Source of the DNA: Gemmatimonas sp.
Lineage (GTDB): Bacteria; Gemmatimonadota; Gemmatimonadetes; Gemmatimonadales; Gemmatimonadaceae
Direction: 5' to 3'
NCBI RefSeq assembly: GCF_031426495.1
Contig: NZ_JANPLK010000051.1
Coordinates: 62,001-126,000 of the forward strand
DNA length: 64,000 bases
Part shown: positions 1 through 6,919 of the stretch, piece by piece
How positions within the stretch are numbered: the first letter of the stretch is position 1
Layout of the letters: the number at the start of each line of letters is the position of its first letter
The notes under the pieces: model-generated
Told to the model about the DNA's origin: nothing
The model's database searches: none
The model's input: the letters and a program-made list of their open reading frames with translations, nothing else
Made by a program: the position numbers and the translations under genes

Positions 1-131
1 ACAGATGGCCGCTCATGGGGTCCGCGCCGATCACGCTCGGCGTGAGCGCGGGGAATCCATCACCGCCGCGTCGCAAGTCGCAGAGCGCGGCGGCCACGTG
101 GATCCGGATCGCCGCCGGACAGCGTGAACAT
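1..131 (-). pseudogene. tnpB: IS66 TnpB (Orf2) accessory protein, N-terminal part, probably frameshifted
   Basis: On the minus strand the frame reads IRIHVAAALCDLRRGGDG and then GADPMSGHL. This matches the IS66 Orf2 pattern (I-x-V-x-x-x-x-x-D-M-R-x-G-x-D-G-L and D-P-L-S-G-H-L). The only nearby ATG (131-129) begins Met-Phe-Thr-Leu-Ser, the normal TnpB N-terminus, but it lies in another frame. One base is inserted or two are lost around 115-120. The gene is therefore probably broken unless the sequence has an error. It follows tnpA with overlapping stop and start, as in intact IS66 elements, and runs off the window edge. Confidence 0.6.
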
Positions 132-132
132 C

Positions 133-480
133 TCAGCCGTACTGCTTGAGCGCAGCCGGCACCGCGCAGATCGCCTCGGGCGCCACACCGCGAACACGAA
201 TCATCCGAATCTCCATCGGTGCAGCGTCACCCGCGTCGCCTCGCTCCGGCAGCACGCGCCCGGGATGGAACCCTACCGGTCCGCATTCGGGCACGGGACC
301 GTGCGCGTCCGTCGTCGTGATCCGATAGTAGAGTCGGTGCACCGCGATGCCGTAGCGTCGCGCGAACGCCGCAGGCGACTCGCCACTCCGTCGCCACGCC
401 GCCACGATGCACTGCCCCTTGTCCTCACTCCACACCCGCTGCGTCGCGAGTCGCTGCCCCTCGCTATCCATCATGTCCAT
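133..480 (-). CDS. tnpA: IS66 family accessory protein TnpA (OrfA)
   Basis: A 115-residue protein when started at the ATG at 480, which has a strong AGGAGG ribosome site about 6 bases upstream; the longer GTG start at 510 is less likely. The N-terminal half, with Arg-Val-Trp-Ser-Glu-Asp-Lys, Ala-Ala-Trp-Arg-Arg-Ser-Gly and Phe-Ala-Arg-Arg-Tyr-Gly-Ile, is the helix-turn-helix region typical of IS66 OrfA. The C-terminal half is less conserved and ends a few bases from tnpB. The family role is an accessory needed with TnpB and TnpC for transposition. Since tnpB looks frameshifted, the element is probably inactive. Confidence 0.7.
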   Translation of the reverse strand: MDMMDSEGQRLATQRVWSEDKGQCIVAAWRRSGESPAAFARRYGIAVHRLYYRITTTDAHGPVPECGPVGFHPGRVLPERGDAGDAAPMEIRMIRVRGVAPEAICAVPAALKQYG

Positions 481-574
481 CGCCCCTCCTCTCGTTCGTC
501 GTGAACCCACCGAACGAACGCAGATCGCTACCGCACCGCCTCATGGAAAGGTGGTAAATCCGTACGCTTATCCA

Positions 575-875
575 CGGGGTACTCGCCGCGACTGAGTGCC
601 AAGTTGCATAGCGAGATGCCGCCTTTTGAGTGATCGGCCATCTCGACGACCTGAAACCAGTTCTTCAGCAACCGAAACGGCGGCAGTCGGCTTCGGGCGA
701 GCTCGCGCGACAGCTCACGGCGATCGGAAACGCCAAGGGCTGCACAGGCGTCGGCGACGGTGACCGCTAGTCGCAACTTGGCGAACAGTTCCGCCAGCGC
801 ACCCATACGAACACGGAGCTCCACCCAATGCAGCTCGACTTTGCCTTCACCGTATGCGCCGGTGTCAAGCAGCAT
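575..875 (-). pseudogene. AraC-type regulator fragment, C-terminus lost at IS boundary
   Basis: About 100 codons encode a helix-turn-helix core: VTVADACAALGVSDRR, then SRLPPFRLLKNW, then Ser-Leu-Cys-Asn-Leu-Ala-Leu-Ser-Arg-Gly-Glu-Tyr-Pro. It aligns by eye with the C-terminal DNA-binding half of the intact regulator at 4189-5013 (Arg-Leu-Pro-Pro-Leu-Arg-Pro-Phe-Leu-Thr-Trp-Cys). The second helix-turn-helix is missing because the frame enters the IS66 end at about 574. No N-terminal sensory domain is recognisable upstream. I read it as a remnant of a regulator disrupted by the insertion. Confidence 0.55.
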
Positions 876-1017
876 GCATTCCCCCGCCGATTCCCAGTCG
901 ACCCACTCGCTTCTCCGTTCAAGACCAAAGGATTCAATACGTGATGCCGCGATTGCGACTTCATTTTTGAAGCGGAATCATTGGTATGCAATAGCGAATT
1001 CGCAGATACTCAATTCT

Positions 1018-1059
1018 CGTTGCCCACCATGTTCTCCGCTTGCCCACCGTGTTCGCTTG
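1018..1059 (+). repeat. Tandem 20-bp repeat pair, locus A
   Basis: Two units 20 bp apart begin at 1020 (TTGCCCACCATGTTCTCCGC) and 1040 (TTGCCCACCGTGTTCGCTTG). The same unit occurs as a pair with the same 20-bp period at 2270/2290 and, on the other strand, at 4143/4123. The surrounding 876-1109 segment has no convincing gene. Confidence 0.8.
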
Positions 1060-1109
1060 CCGCGTATTTACGCGCAGCGCCACGTGTTCTCGTCCCCGGC
1101 GCGGACACC

Positions 1110-2223
1110 TCAATACCGCGCCGCCCCAATCACCCAGCGCACGATCCACGTGCCCGAGGTCTCACCCTCTGCATGCTGCACCAGCGCCGTGAGCGTATCG
1201 CCACGCCCCGAATAGCACGCCGGTATTTCCGCCGAGACCGGTAGCTGGACTTCACGGCAACTGCGTCGCGAACGCCAGTCCACCACTTGCGGGTGCGCCG
1301 GCCCCGTGAAGTCGCCCTACGCGAAGGCGGGGTCGTACGTGATCGCCGCCGAGCGCTCGCCGGCGAGCATGCCCACGAGCATCGGGAACGACCACGTGAA
1401 GGCTGACGCCGGCGCCTGCGAGGGATCGCGCAGCAGCTCCAGCATCACCTCGGCGCGCGCGCCGCGTCGCGTGGTGACGACCAGCGCCACCGAATCGATG
1501 GACGGCGACGACAGGTGCCAGCGATACACCATGTTCGACGCTTCGAACACGCCCACCACGGTGCGGTCATCGCGCGCGACTTCCACGCTGCCGAACGCCT
1601 GCGCGATGAGCGGGCTCCTCGTTATAGATGCGCGGCACGGATCCGCCGCGCTGCGGTGCGGTAGCGCTATCCGTCAACAGCGCGAACGCCGTCCCGCTGT
1701 CGGCCGGCAGCGAGCCCACCAGCAGGCCGTCGTGCCACCCTCGAATAGTCGTACTCGGCCAGCCCATCGCGATCGACCGTCGTGGCTGTGTCGTGGTGCG
1801 GTCGAACAGTGTCGCACGGCGCTGCCCGCCGTCCTGCACCGCCAGCACGCTGTCGCCGACGAGCGCCAACGACGTGGGTCGCATCACTTCACGCGGGCCG
1901 CCGCCGCTGCGGGTAATGGGCACAAGCCCCGAGCCGTCGCGCTCCACCCGCAGCACGCGCTTCTCCGACATGTCGGAGATGTACACGCGCCCGGCCGCGT
2001 CAACCGCGATGGCATTCGGCTTGCCCACGAAGACGCTGTCGGTTTCCACCACCGCCACGCTGTCGATAAGGCTGATCGCGGTCGCGCCGTCGGCCGCGGC
2101 GCCATCGCGACCTGCGCGATCAGTCGCGGTACCCCCACACGCCACCATCGCAGCGACCGATGCACTCGCGAAAACGCCCATTCGCGGTCGCATCATCGAT
2201 GCGCCCGGCACGTTGAAATGCAT
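1110..2223 (-). pseudogene. Six-bladed beta-propeller lipoprotein, frameshifted and with an internal stop
   Basis: From the ATG at 2223 (or 2195) the frame gives a lipoprotein-like N-terminus (ASVAAMVAC, imperfect lipobox) and then propeller/NHL-like blades, for example GKPNAIAVDAAGRVYISD. Near 1612 an extra C in a CCC run moves the protein into another frame, which continues VEVARDDRTVVGVFEAS. That frame ends at a TAG (1317-1319), but beyond it, still in frame, coding sense resumes (GDFTGPAHPQVVDW ... TSGTWIVRWVIGAARY) to a TGA at 1110. Mended, the protein is about 370 residues, normal for such proteins. Two independent lesions favour a true pseudogene over a single sequencing error. It would have been a cell-envelope protein of unknown ligand. 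Confidence 0.75.
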
Positions 2224-2261
2224 GATGTCGACCCCGATCTGAAAGAAAACCGCCGATTTCT

Positions 2262-2309
2262 GAAAGTCGTTGCCCACGGTGTTCGGTAGTTGCCCACCGT
2301 GTTCGGTTG
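2262..2309 (+). repeat. Tandem 20-bp repeat pair, locus B
   Basis: Units start at 2270 (TTGCCCACGGTGTTCGGTAG) and 2290 (TTGCCCACCGTGTTCGGTTG), preceded by GAAAGTCG. The element lies between the divergent starts of the propeller pseudogene and the small gene at 2345. Locus C at 4104-4153 is an inverted copy that includes the GAAA..GTCG flank. Confidence 0.85.
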
Positions 2310-2344
2310 TTTTGGTGAGCACCGTGACATGTTGGGGCATGGTC

Positions 2345-2581
2345 ATGCCGCGCGCGCTCCGTGCCGTTCTCGATTCCCTGTCCGACAAAGGGGATCCGAC
2401 GCTGCGTATTGTCCGCGACCTGCGCGCCATCACGGCTGATCTCGACGCGGCGATCTCGGACATCGAGAAGGCGCCGAACGACGAGGAACGTCGTACGGCC
2501 CGCCTGCGACGCGTGCGCGCGCTGCGACACATGATCAACACCCTCACCGAGCTCGAGTCCGAATGGACGCGCGCCAGCTAG
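2345..2581 (+). CDS. Small hypothetical coiled-coil protein
   Basis: A 78-residue protein, charged and mostly helical, with no cysteine, signal or membrane segment. The ATG at 2345 is preceded by GGGG at 2334-2337; an in-frame ATG at 2339 is the alternative. Residues such as Asp-Leu-Asp-Ala-Ala-Ile-Ser-Asp-Ile-Glu-Lys and a run of Arg/Leu suggest an amphipathic helical bundle or coiled coil. I do not recognise the family. It sits just downstream of repeat locus B, inside the segment bounded by inverted repeats B and C, and 99 bp before the TPR gene in the same direction, so the two may be co-transcribed. Confidence 0.5.
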   Translation: MPRALRAVLDSLSDKGDPTLRIVRDLRAITADLDAAISDIEKAPNDEERRTARLRRVRALRHMINTLTELESEWTRAS

Positions 2582-2680
2582 TCGACCGGGGCGGGGGCCG
2601 ACGCCACCAAATGCGTGAATTCATGCGGATGAATGCATTGGCAGTATTGACCCTTACATTGTCACGTATTCCGGAGCTCT

Positions 2681-3883
2681 ATGCGTAAGCCTCTCTCTCC
2701 CCTGCAAGCCTTTGCGGCCGACGCGGGCGGTGCCACGGATCGTGGTGTCGACCTCGGCGCACAGCTCATGTCATGGCTGTCGGTGGCACAGTCGGCCGAT
2801 ATGCTGGCAGGCGGTTCCGCGCCTTCCGAGCAGGCGCTGGCCCAGTCTACGGCGCTGTTGGCCGAGTTCGGCGATCAGCGCCCCAGCATGGTGCACGATG
2901 CGTTGCCGGAACCTACGGTGCCGATTCCGCGCATCGCCGAGCGTTTTCGCGTGGCAGCCGAAGCCATGGAGATCGCCGGCTGCTACGAGTTGGCGTTTAC
3001 CACCGTGGCAGCGGTGTGCCGACTCACGGCGCACGCCGATGCGGTCACCGCCACGCTGGCCACGTTGCATTTGGGGCGCATCGCGCGACAGATGAACGAC
3101 TTCGCCGCCGCACAGGACTGCTACGACCGGGTCGTGGTGCGCGCCACGCGTGAACGTGATGCGCCACTGGCTGCGCGCGGCCACATCGGCCGCGCGCTGT
3201 TGAGTGACATGCGCGGCAACATACCGGCGGCCGAAGCGAGTTATCGCAAGGCGCTGAATTTAGCCGTGCCCGGTGGCGGGGCGTACACGATGGCCTGTCA
3301 GGGCCTCATTACGTTGGCCATCAATCGCCAGCAGTTGGGCGATGCGCTGTTGTATGGATGGCAGTTACACGACGCGAGTGCCGAAGACTCGGAGTTGCGC
3401 TATATCGCACTCTTCGAGCTTTCAGTCGTGGCCCTGCACGCCGGCTTTCCTGAACCGGCCCTGCGCGGCTTCACGCATGCGCTGGAGCGGCTCAGCGTGC
3501 CGCGCATGCGATTGCTCGTTTTGGGAGGTGCGATCCGGGCGGCGGCCAAACTCCAAAGGCGTGAACAGGTGGCCACGACACGTGAGGCGATTGAACGGGC
3601 GATTCGCGACGCCAACCAGGCGCACGACGCCGCGCAAGTCCTCATCCATGGCGCTGGTGCGCTTCACGAAATCGATGACCTGGACGGGGCTCACGCGATG
3701 CTCCGAGCCGGTCGCGATCTCTCCGCGCGCCACGGTTATCACGAGTTCGTGTTCCGCGCCGACGAGATGGAGGCCAGCTGGAGCCGCAGCGCGCCGCGTG
3801 AAGCCCCTGCCGTAAAGGTGGTTCCCAAGGTTCGTCAGCGGGCGCTTCGCGTCGGCATCGAACGACTCACCGCATTGCGGTAG
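2681..3883 (+). CDS. TPR-repeat protein
   Basis: A 400-residue soluble protein without signal peptide. The middle holds helical repeats with tetratricopeptide character, for example ATLHLGRIARQMNDFAAAQ then GRALLSDMRGNIPAAEASY, where Gly/Ala and Tyr/Ala occupy the usual TPR positions. The 100-residue N-terminus is Ala/Leu-rich and the basic C-terminal tail (VKVVPKVRQRALRVGIERL) follows the repeats. Such proteins are scaffolds for protein contacts; no enzymatic motif is seen. It is the main gene in a 1.9-kb segment bounded by inverted 40-bp repeats, so it may have travelled as cargo, though its base composition does not look different from the neighbours. Confidence 0.65.
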   Translation: MRKPLSPLQAFAADAGGATDRGVDLGAQLMSWLSVAQSADMLAGGSAPSEQALAQSTALLAEFGDQRPSMVHDALPEPTVPIPRIAERFRVAAEAMEIAGCYELAFTTVAAVCRLTAHADAVTATLATLHLGRIARQMNDFAAAQDCYDRVVVRATRERDAPLAARGHIGRALLSDMRGNIPAAEASYRKALNLAVPGGGAYTMACQGLITLAINRQQLGDALLYGWQLHDASAEDSELRYIALFELSVVALHAGFPEPALRGFTHALERLSVPRMRLLVLGGAIRAAAKLQRREQVATTREAIERAIRDANQAHDAAQVLIHGAGALHEIDDLDGAHAMLRAGRDLSARHGYHEFVFRADEMEASWSRSAPREAPAVKVVPKVRQRALRVGIERLTALR

Positions 3884-3900
3884 CCGGTGACTTTTCAACC

Positions 3901-4053
3901 TCAGCCCCACGGCCGCATATCCTTGCGCGTCGTATCCGCCGGCGGCGGCGTGTTCGGGTCGCCGTTGTCATTGCCAGTCGGCGTCTGGCATGCTGCGACG
4001 AGCGGGGCGATGGTGAGCAGAGCAACAAGCAGCAGGCGGCGGGAATCGATCAC
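3901..4053 (-). CDS. Small putative lipoprotein
   Basis: A 50-residue protein if started at the GTG at 4053, which has a GGAG ribosome site 6 bases upstream; an upstream ATG at 4092 would lengthen it but would put non-signal residues first. It has two arginines, a hydrophobic stretch (LLLVALLTIAPLVAAC) with a good lipobox (Val-Ala-Ala-Cys), and then a short Pro/Asp/Thr-rich tail. The pattern predicts a lipid-anchored peptide exported to the periplasm. Function is unknown. It converges with the TPR gene (18 bp between the stops) and diverges from the AraC-type gene at 4189 across repeat locus C. Confidence 0.55.
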   Translation of the reverse strand: MIDSRRLLLVALLTIAPLVAACQTPTGNDNGDPNTPPPADTTRKDMRPWG

Positions 4054-4103
4054 GTCATACTCCGGGAAGGGGATACCCAGTGATACGGGCATCTGTCCGG
4101 GGG

Positions 4104-4153
4104 TACGTCATCACGGTGGGCAATCACCGAACGCCGTGGGCAACGACTTTTTC
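4104..4153 (-). repeat. Tandem 20-bp repeat pair, locus C (inverted relative to A and B)
   Basis: On the minus strand units begin at 4143 (TTGCCCACGGCGTTCGGTGA) and 4123 (TTGCCCACCGTGATGACGTA). The upstream flank AAAAAGTCG matches the flank of locus B. It lies in the divergent promoter region between the small lipoprotein and the AraC-type regulator. Confidence 0.85.
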
Positions 4154-4188
4154 ACCATGCCATCGATCCTTTCCACGCCAAGAGCAAC

Positions 4189-5013
4189 GTGACGCCTGAG
4201 CTCGGCATCGGATGGATCCCGTCGTCGTCCCCGACGATCGATCGTCTCCGCAACATCGTTCCCTTGGGAGCGGTGGTTGTGCCGTGCGTTGATGAGGTCG
4301 AGCTGTTGATCGCCGTGAGCAGTGGTCGCGTGGCACTCACCGTCGTGGAAGCGGGCGGCGGGACCAATGCCCCGGCGCTGCTTGCACTGCGGCGCCTGCG
4401 TGAGGGGTTTCCGCAGCACCCCGTGATCGCCTGGTGCGATGTGCGCGCCATCGAGTCGCAGGACCTGCTCGAAATCGCCCGCGCCGGCGTACAGGACTTG
4501 GTCCGCCAGGATCTCGACGAACTGCGCCACGTCTTCGCCCGGATCGTGGCCTCGGCCACCCAACGCGTCATCAGTCACCGGATCGTGGATGCGTTGGCCG
4601 ACGTCGTGCCGCAGCGCTTGCATCCCCTGCTGTCATACGTGCTGGAGCACTCCGATGAGCACCTCGACCGCGATGGCGTGGCCGCCGTGTTCGGCCTGTC
4701 ACGCCGCACCCTGCAGAACCGGCTCACCGCAGCGCGACTCCCGCCTCTGCGGCCATTTCTGACGTGGTGTCGGATTCTGGTGGCGGCCGGGCTGCTCGAC
4801 GAGCCGGGACACACGCTCGACTCGGTGGCCTCGCAGCTCGATTTCCACGAGGCCGCCAATCTGCGCATGACGCTGCGGCGCTATACCGGCACCAACATCA
4901 CGCACCTGCGGGCCCGCGGCGCGTTCACGCAGGCCCTCCGGGCGTTCCGTGAAGAAATTGACCGACGCCCATACGTCGAGGCTTCCTTGCCCCAGTCGTC
5001 ACCAGCGGATTAA
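4189..5013 (+). CDS. AraC-type transcriptional regulator with receiver-like N-terminal domain
   Basis: A 274-residue protein starting at GTG. Residues 1-125 have an alternating beta/alpha pattern resembling a response-regulator receiver (HPVIAWCDVRAIESQDLLE), but no clear phospho-acceptor Asp context is seen, so it may be a pseudo-receiver. Residues about 150-250 contain two helix-turn-helix units of the AraC type: Gly-Val-Ala-Ala-Val-Phe-Gly-Leu-Ser-Arg-Arg-Thr-Leu, then LDSVASQLDFHEAANLRMTL. The related fragment at 575-875 shares the Leu-Pro-Pro-(Leu/Phe)-Arg segment. The gene starts 36 bp after repeat locus C. Directly repeated sites about two helical turns apart are typical of AraC-family operators, so autoregulation is possible. 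The target genes are unknown. Confidence 0.7.
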   Translation: MTPELGIGWIPSSSPTIDRLRNIVPLGAVVVPCVDEVELLIAVSSGRVALTVVEAGGGTNAPALLALRRLREGFPQHPVIAWCDVRAIESQDLLEIARAGVQDLVRQDLDELRHVFARIVASATQRVISHRIVDALADVVPQRLHPLLSYVLEHSDEHLDRDGVAAVFGLSRRTLQNRLTAARLPPLRPFLTWCRILVAAGLLDEPGHTLDSVASQLDFHEAANLRMTLRRYTGTNITHLRARGAFTQALRAFREEIDRRPYVEASLPQSSPAD

Positions 5014-5069
5014 CTTGTCCCGTCTAGCCGACGAACGGTGTTCCTTCGGGGATGCCACGATCCGGCGTT

Positions 5070-5143
5070 GCGCGTGTAGCTCAGTTGGATAGAGCGTCTG
5101 CCTCCGGAGCAGAAGGTCGCAGGTTCGAGTCCTGCCATGCGCG
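5070..5143 (+). tRNA. tRNA-Arg (anticodon CCG)
   Basis: The sequence folds as a complete cloverleaf. The acceptor stem is GCGCGTG paired with CATGCGC (one G-U), the D arm has GCTC/GAGC, the anticodon stem is TCTGC/GCAGA around loop CTCCGGA (anticodon CCG), and the T arm is GCAGG-TTCGAGT-CCTGC. It reads arginine CGG codons. No CCA is encoded; the discriminator base is G. It lies just upstream of rho, whose longest open frame would overlap the tRNA 3' end, which is one reason to place the rho start later. Confidence 0.95.
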
Positions 5144-5181
5144 TCCGTTCGGCCTGCGGTCACTCTCGTTTCCCATGCCTA

Positions 5182-6435
5182 GTGCACGTAGCCGAGCTGA
5201 AGCGGAAGTCTGTTCCTGAACTCCTGGCGCTGGCCGCGTCATTGCATGTCACGAGTACCAGCGGCCTTCGTAAGCAGGAGTTGATCTTCCGTATCGAGCA
5301 GGCTCTGCTCGATGCCGAAACGACGCTGTACGGTGAAGGCGTCCTCGAAGTCCTCCCGGAAGGCTACGGCTTTCTCCGGTCGCAGGACTTCAATTATCTG
5401 CACGGCCCGGACGATATCTACGTCTCCCCTTCGCAGGTGAAGCGCTTCGACCTCCGCACCGGTGATACGGTGATGGGGGAAGTCCGCCCGCCGAAGGAGT
5501 GGGAACGCTATCTCGCGCTCCTCAAGGTGGAGCGCATCAACGGTGGTGACCCTGAGCAGTCGAAATTGCGTAGCGCCTTCGACAACCTGACCGCGAAGTA
5601 CCCCGACGAACGCATCCGCCTCGAGCGGAGCAACGGCGAAGTCGCAACCCGTATCTGCGACATCATCGCCCCGCTCGGGAAGGGCCAGCGCGCCCTCATC
5701 GTTGCCCCGCCAAAGGGTGGCAAGACGATCCTCATGCAGCAGCTCGCGAACGCGATCATCGAGAACCATCCCGAGATCACGCTCATCGTGCTGCTGATCG
5801 ACGAGCGCCCGGAAGAAGTGACCGACATGCAGGCCAGCTGTCCCAAGGCCGAGGTCATCTGCTCCACGTTCGACGAAACGGCCGACCGCCATGTGCAGGT
5901 GGCCGACATGGTCATCGAAAAGGCCAAGCGCATGGTGGAGTCGGGGCAGGACGTCGTGATTCTGCTCGATTCCATTACGCGACTGGCCCGCGCGCACAAC
6001 GCCGTGGCCCCGCAGGGCGGCAAGATCATGTCGGGCGGCATGGAAGCGTCGGCGATGCAGAAGCCCAAGGCATTCTTCGGCGCAGCCCGCAATCTCAAGG
6101 AAGGCGGCTCGCTCACGATCGTGGCCACCGCCCTCATCGAGACGAACTCGCGCATGGACGAGCTGATCTTCGAGGAGTTCAAGGGCACCGGCAACATGGA
6201 GCTCGTGCTCGATCGCAAGCTGGCCAACCAGCGCATCTTCCCGGCCATCGACATCAATAAGTCGGGCACCCGTCGTGAGGAGCTGTTGCTCACGCCGTTC
6301 GAACAGCAGCGCATCTATCTACTCCGCGCGTTCCTGGCCGACATGCCGTCCGACGAGGCGCTGCAGTTCCTGATCAAGCGTATGGAACGCGCCGAGAACA
6401 ACAAAGAATTCTTCGAACAGATGGCGGAACCCTGA
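5182..6435 (+). CDS. rho: Transcription termination factor Rho
   Basis: A 417-residue hexameric RNA-dependent ATPase/helicase that ends transcription. The GTG at 5182 gives the normal Rho N-terminus (M-H-V-A-E-L-K-R-K-S-V-P-E-L-L). Order: N-terminal helical domain, cold-shock-type RNA-binding domain with GYGFLR and DIYVSPSQV, then the ATPase domain with Walker A (APPKGGKT), Walker B (VVILLDSITRLAR), the Q-loop (GGKIMSGGMEA) and the R-loop region (GSLTIVATAL). Length matches typical bacterial Rho without large insertions. It is followed 22 bp later by ruvX in the same direction. No good ribosome site precedes the GTG. Confidence 0.97.
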   Translation: MHVAELKRKSVPELLALAASLHVTSTSGLRKQELIFRIEQALLDAETTLYGEGVLEVLPEGYGFLRSQDFNYLHGPDDIYVSPSQVKRFDLRTGDTVMGEVRPPKEWERYLALLKVERINGGDPEQSKLRSAFDNLTAKYPDERIRLERSNGEVATRICDIIAPLGKGQRALIVAPPKGGKTILMQQLANAIIENHPEITLIVLLIDERPEEVTDMQASCPKAEVICSTFDETADRHVQVADMVIEKAKRMVESGQDVVILLDSITRLARAHNAVAPQGGKIMSGGMEASAMQKPKAFFGAARNLKEGGSLTIVATALIETNSRMDELIFEEFKGTGNMELVLDRKLANQRIFPAIDINKSGTRREELLLTPFEQQRIYLLRAFLADMPSDEALQFLIKRMERAENNKEFFEQMAEP

Positions 6436-6457
6436 AAACCTCTATGTCCTACACGCC

Positions 6458-6919
6458 ATGAATGCTACGACCGGACGCCTCCTCGCTGTGGACTGGGGGG
6501 ACAAGCGTATCGGGCTGGCCGTCAGTGATGAACTGGGCATGCTCGCGTCGTCCGCCGGCACCATCACGCGCCGCGCGGGCAAACGGCCGCCGATCGCCGA
6601 ACTGATGCGCCGCGCCGACGAACTCGGCGTGACCGGCTACGTGTTCGGCTTGCCGATCGATCCGGCGGGTCTGGAAACCGATCGCTGCCGCGAAGTGCGC
6701 GATGTGGCCGCCAAGCTGATTTCGCGTCAGCCGCTCCCCGTGCGTTTGGTCGACGAGCGCTTCACCACGTCGGCCGCGCTCCGCAGCATCAAGGAGCAGG
6801 GCGGCAGCACGCGCGGTCGCAAAGAAGAGGTGGACGCATTGGCCGCCTGCATTCTGCTGGAAGGCGTGCTGCGGGCGTCGGCGCAGGGCGTCACGCTGGG
6901 CGAGCTGGTCGAGGCGTAA
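6458..6919 (+). CDS. ruvX: RuvX/YqgF family, putative pre-16S rRNA nuclease
   Basis: A 153-residue RNase H-fold protein. The first strand carries LAVDWGDKRIGLAVSDELG with the catalytic Asp, and the third conserved block is LVDERFTTSAAL. The C-terminal block holds Lys-Glu-Glu-Val-Asp-Ala-Leu-Ala-Ala with another metal-binding Asp. Family members mature the 5' end of 16S rRNA or act as Holliday-junction-type resolvases. The gene lies between rho and mltG, and its TAA is directly followed by the mltG ATG, so the genes are presumably translated from one transcript. Length is normal. Confidence 0.93.
   Translation: MNATTGRLLAVDWGDKRIGLAVSDELGMLASSAGTITRRAGKRPPIAELMRRADELGVTGYVFGLPIDPAGLETDRCREVRDVAAKLISRQPLPVRLVDERFTTSAALRSIKEQGGSTRGRKEEVDALAACILLEGVLRASAQGVTLGELVEA

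Larger units (their letters stand above)
1..574 (-). mobile_element. IS66-family insertion sequence, end portion
   Basis: The first 574 bases carry an IS66-style accessory gene pair (tnpA then tnpB, minus strand) and stop abruptly inside an AraC-type regulator fragment. Read on the minus strand the presumed outer end is GTGGATAAGCGTACGGAT, ending at about 574. IS66 ends characteristically begin GTAAGCG-like, so this is a plausible but imperfect terminal repeat. The element continues off the left edge, so the transposase gene tnpC and the other end are not visible. The boundary is inferred from the point where the regulator reading frame stops resembling its family (after Arg-Gly-Glu-Tyr-Pro). 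Confidence 0.55.

Noticed and set aside
5137..5181. Longer rho start overlapping the tRNA
   Set aside because: It would use bases of the tRNA acceptor stem, and the Rho N-terminus is reached only at the GTG at 5182.
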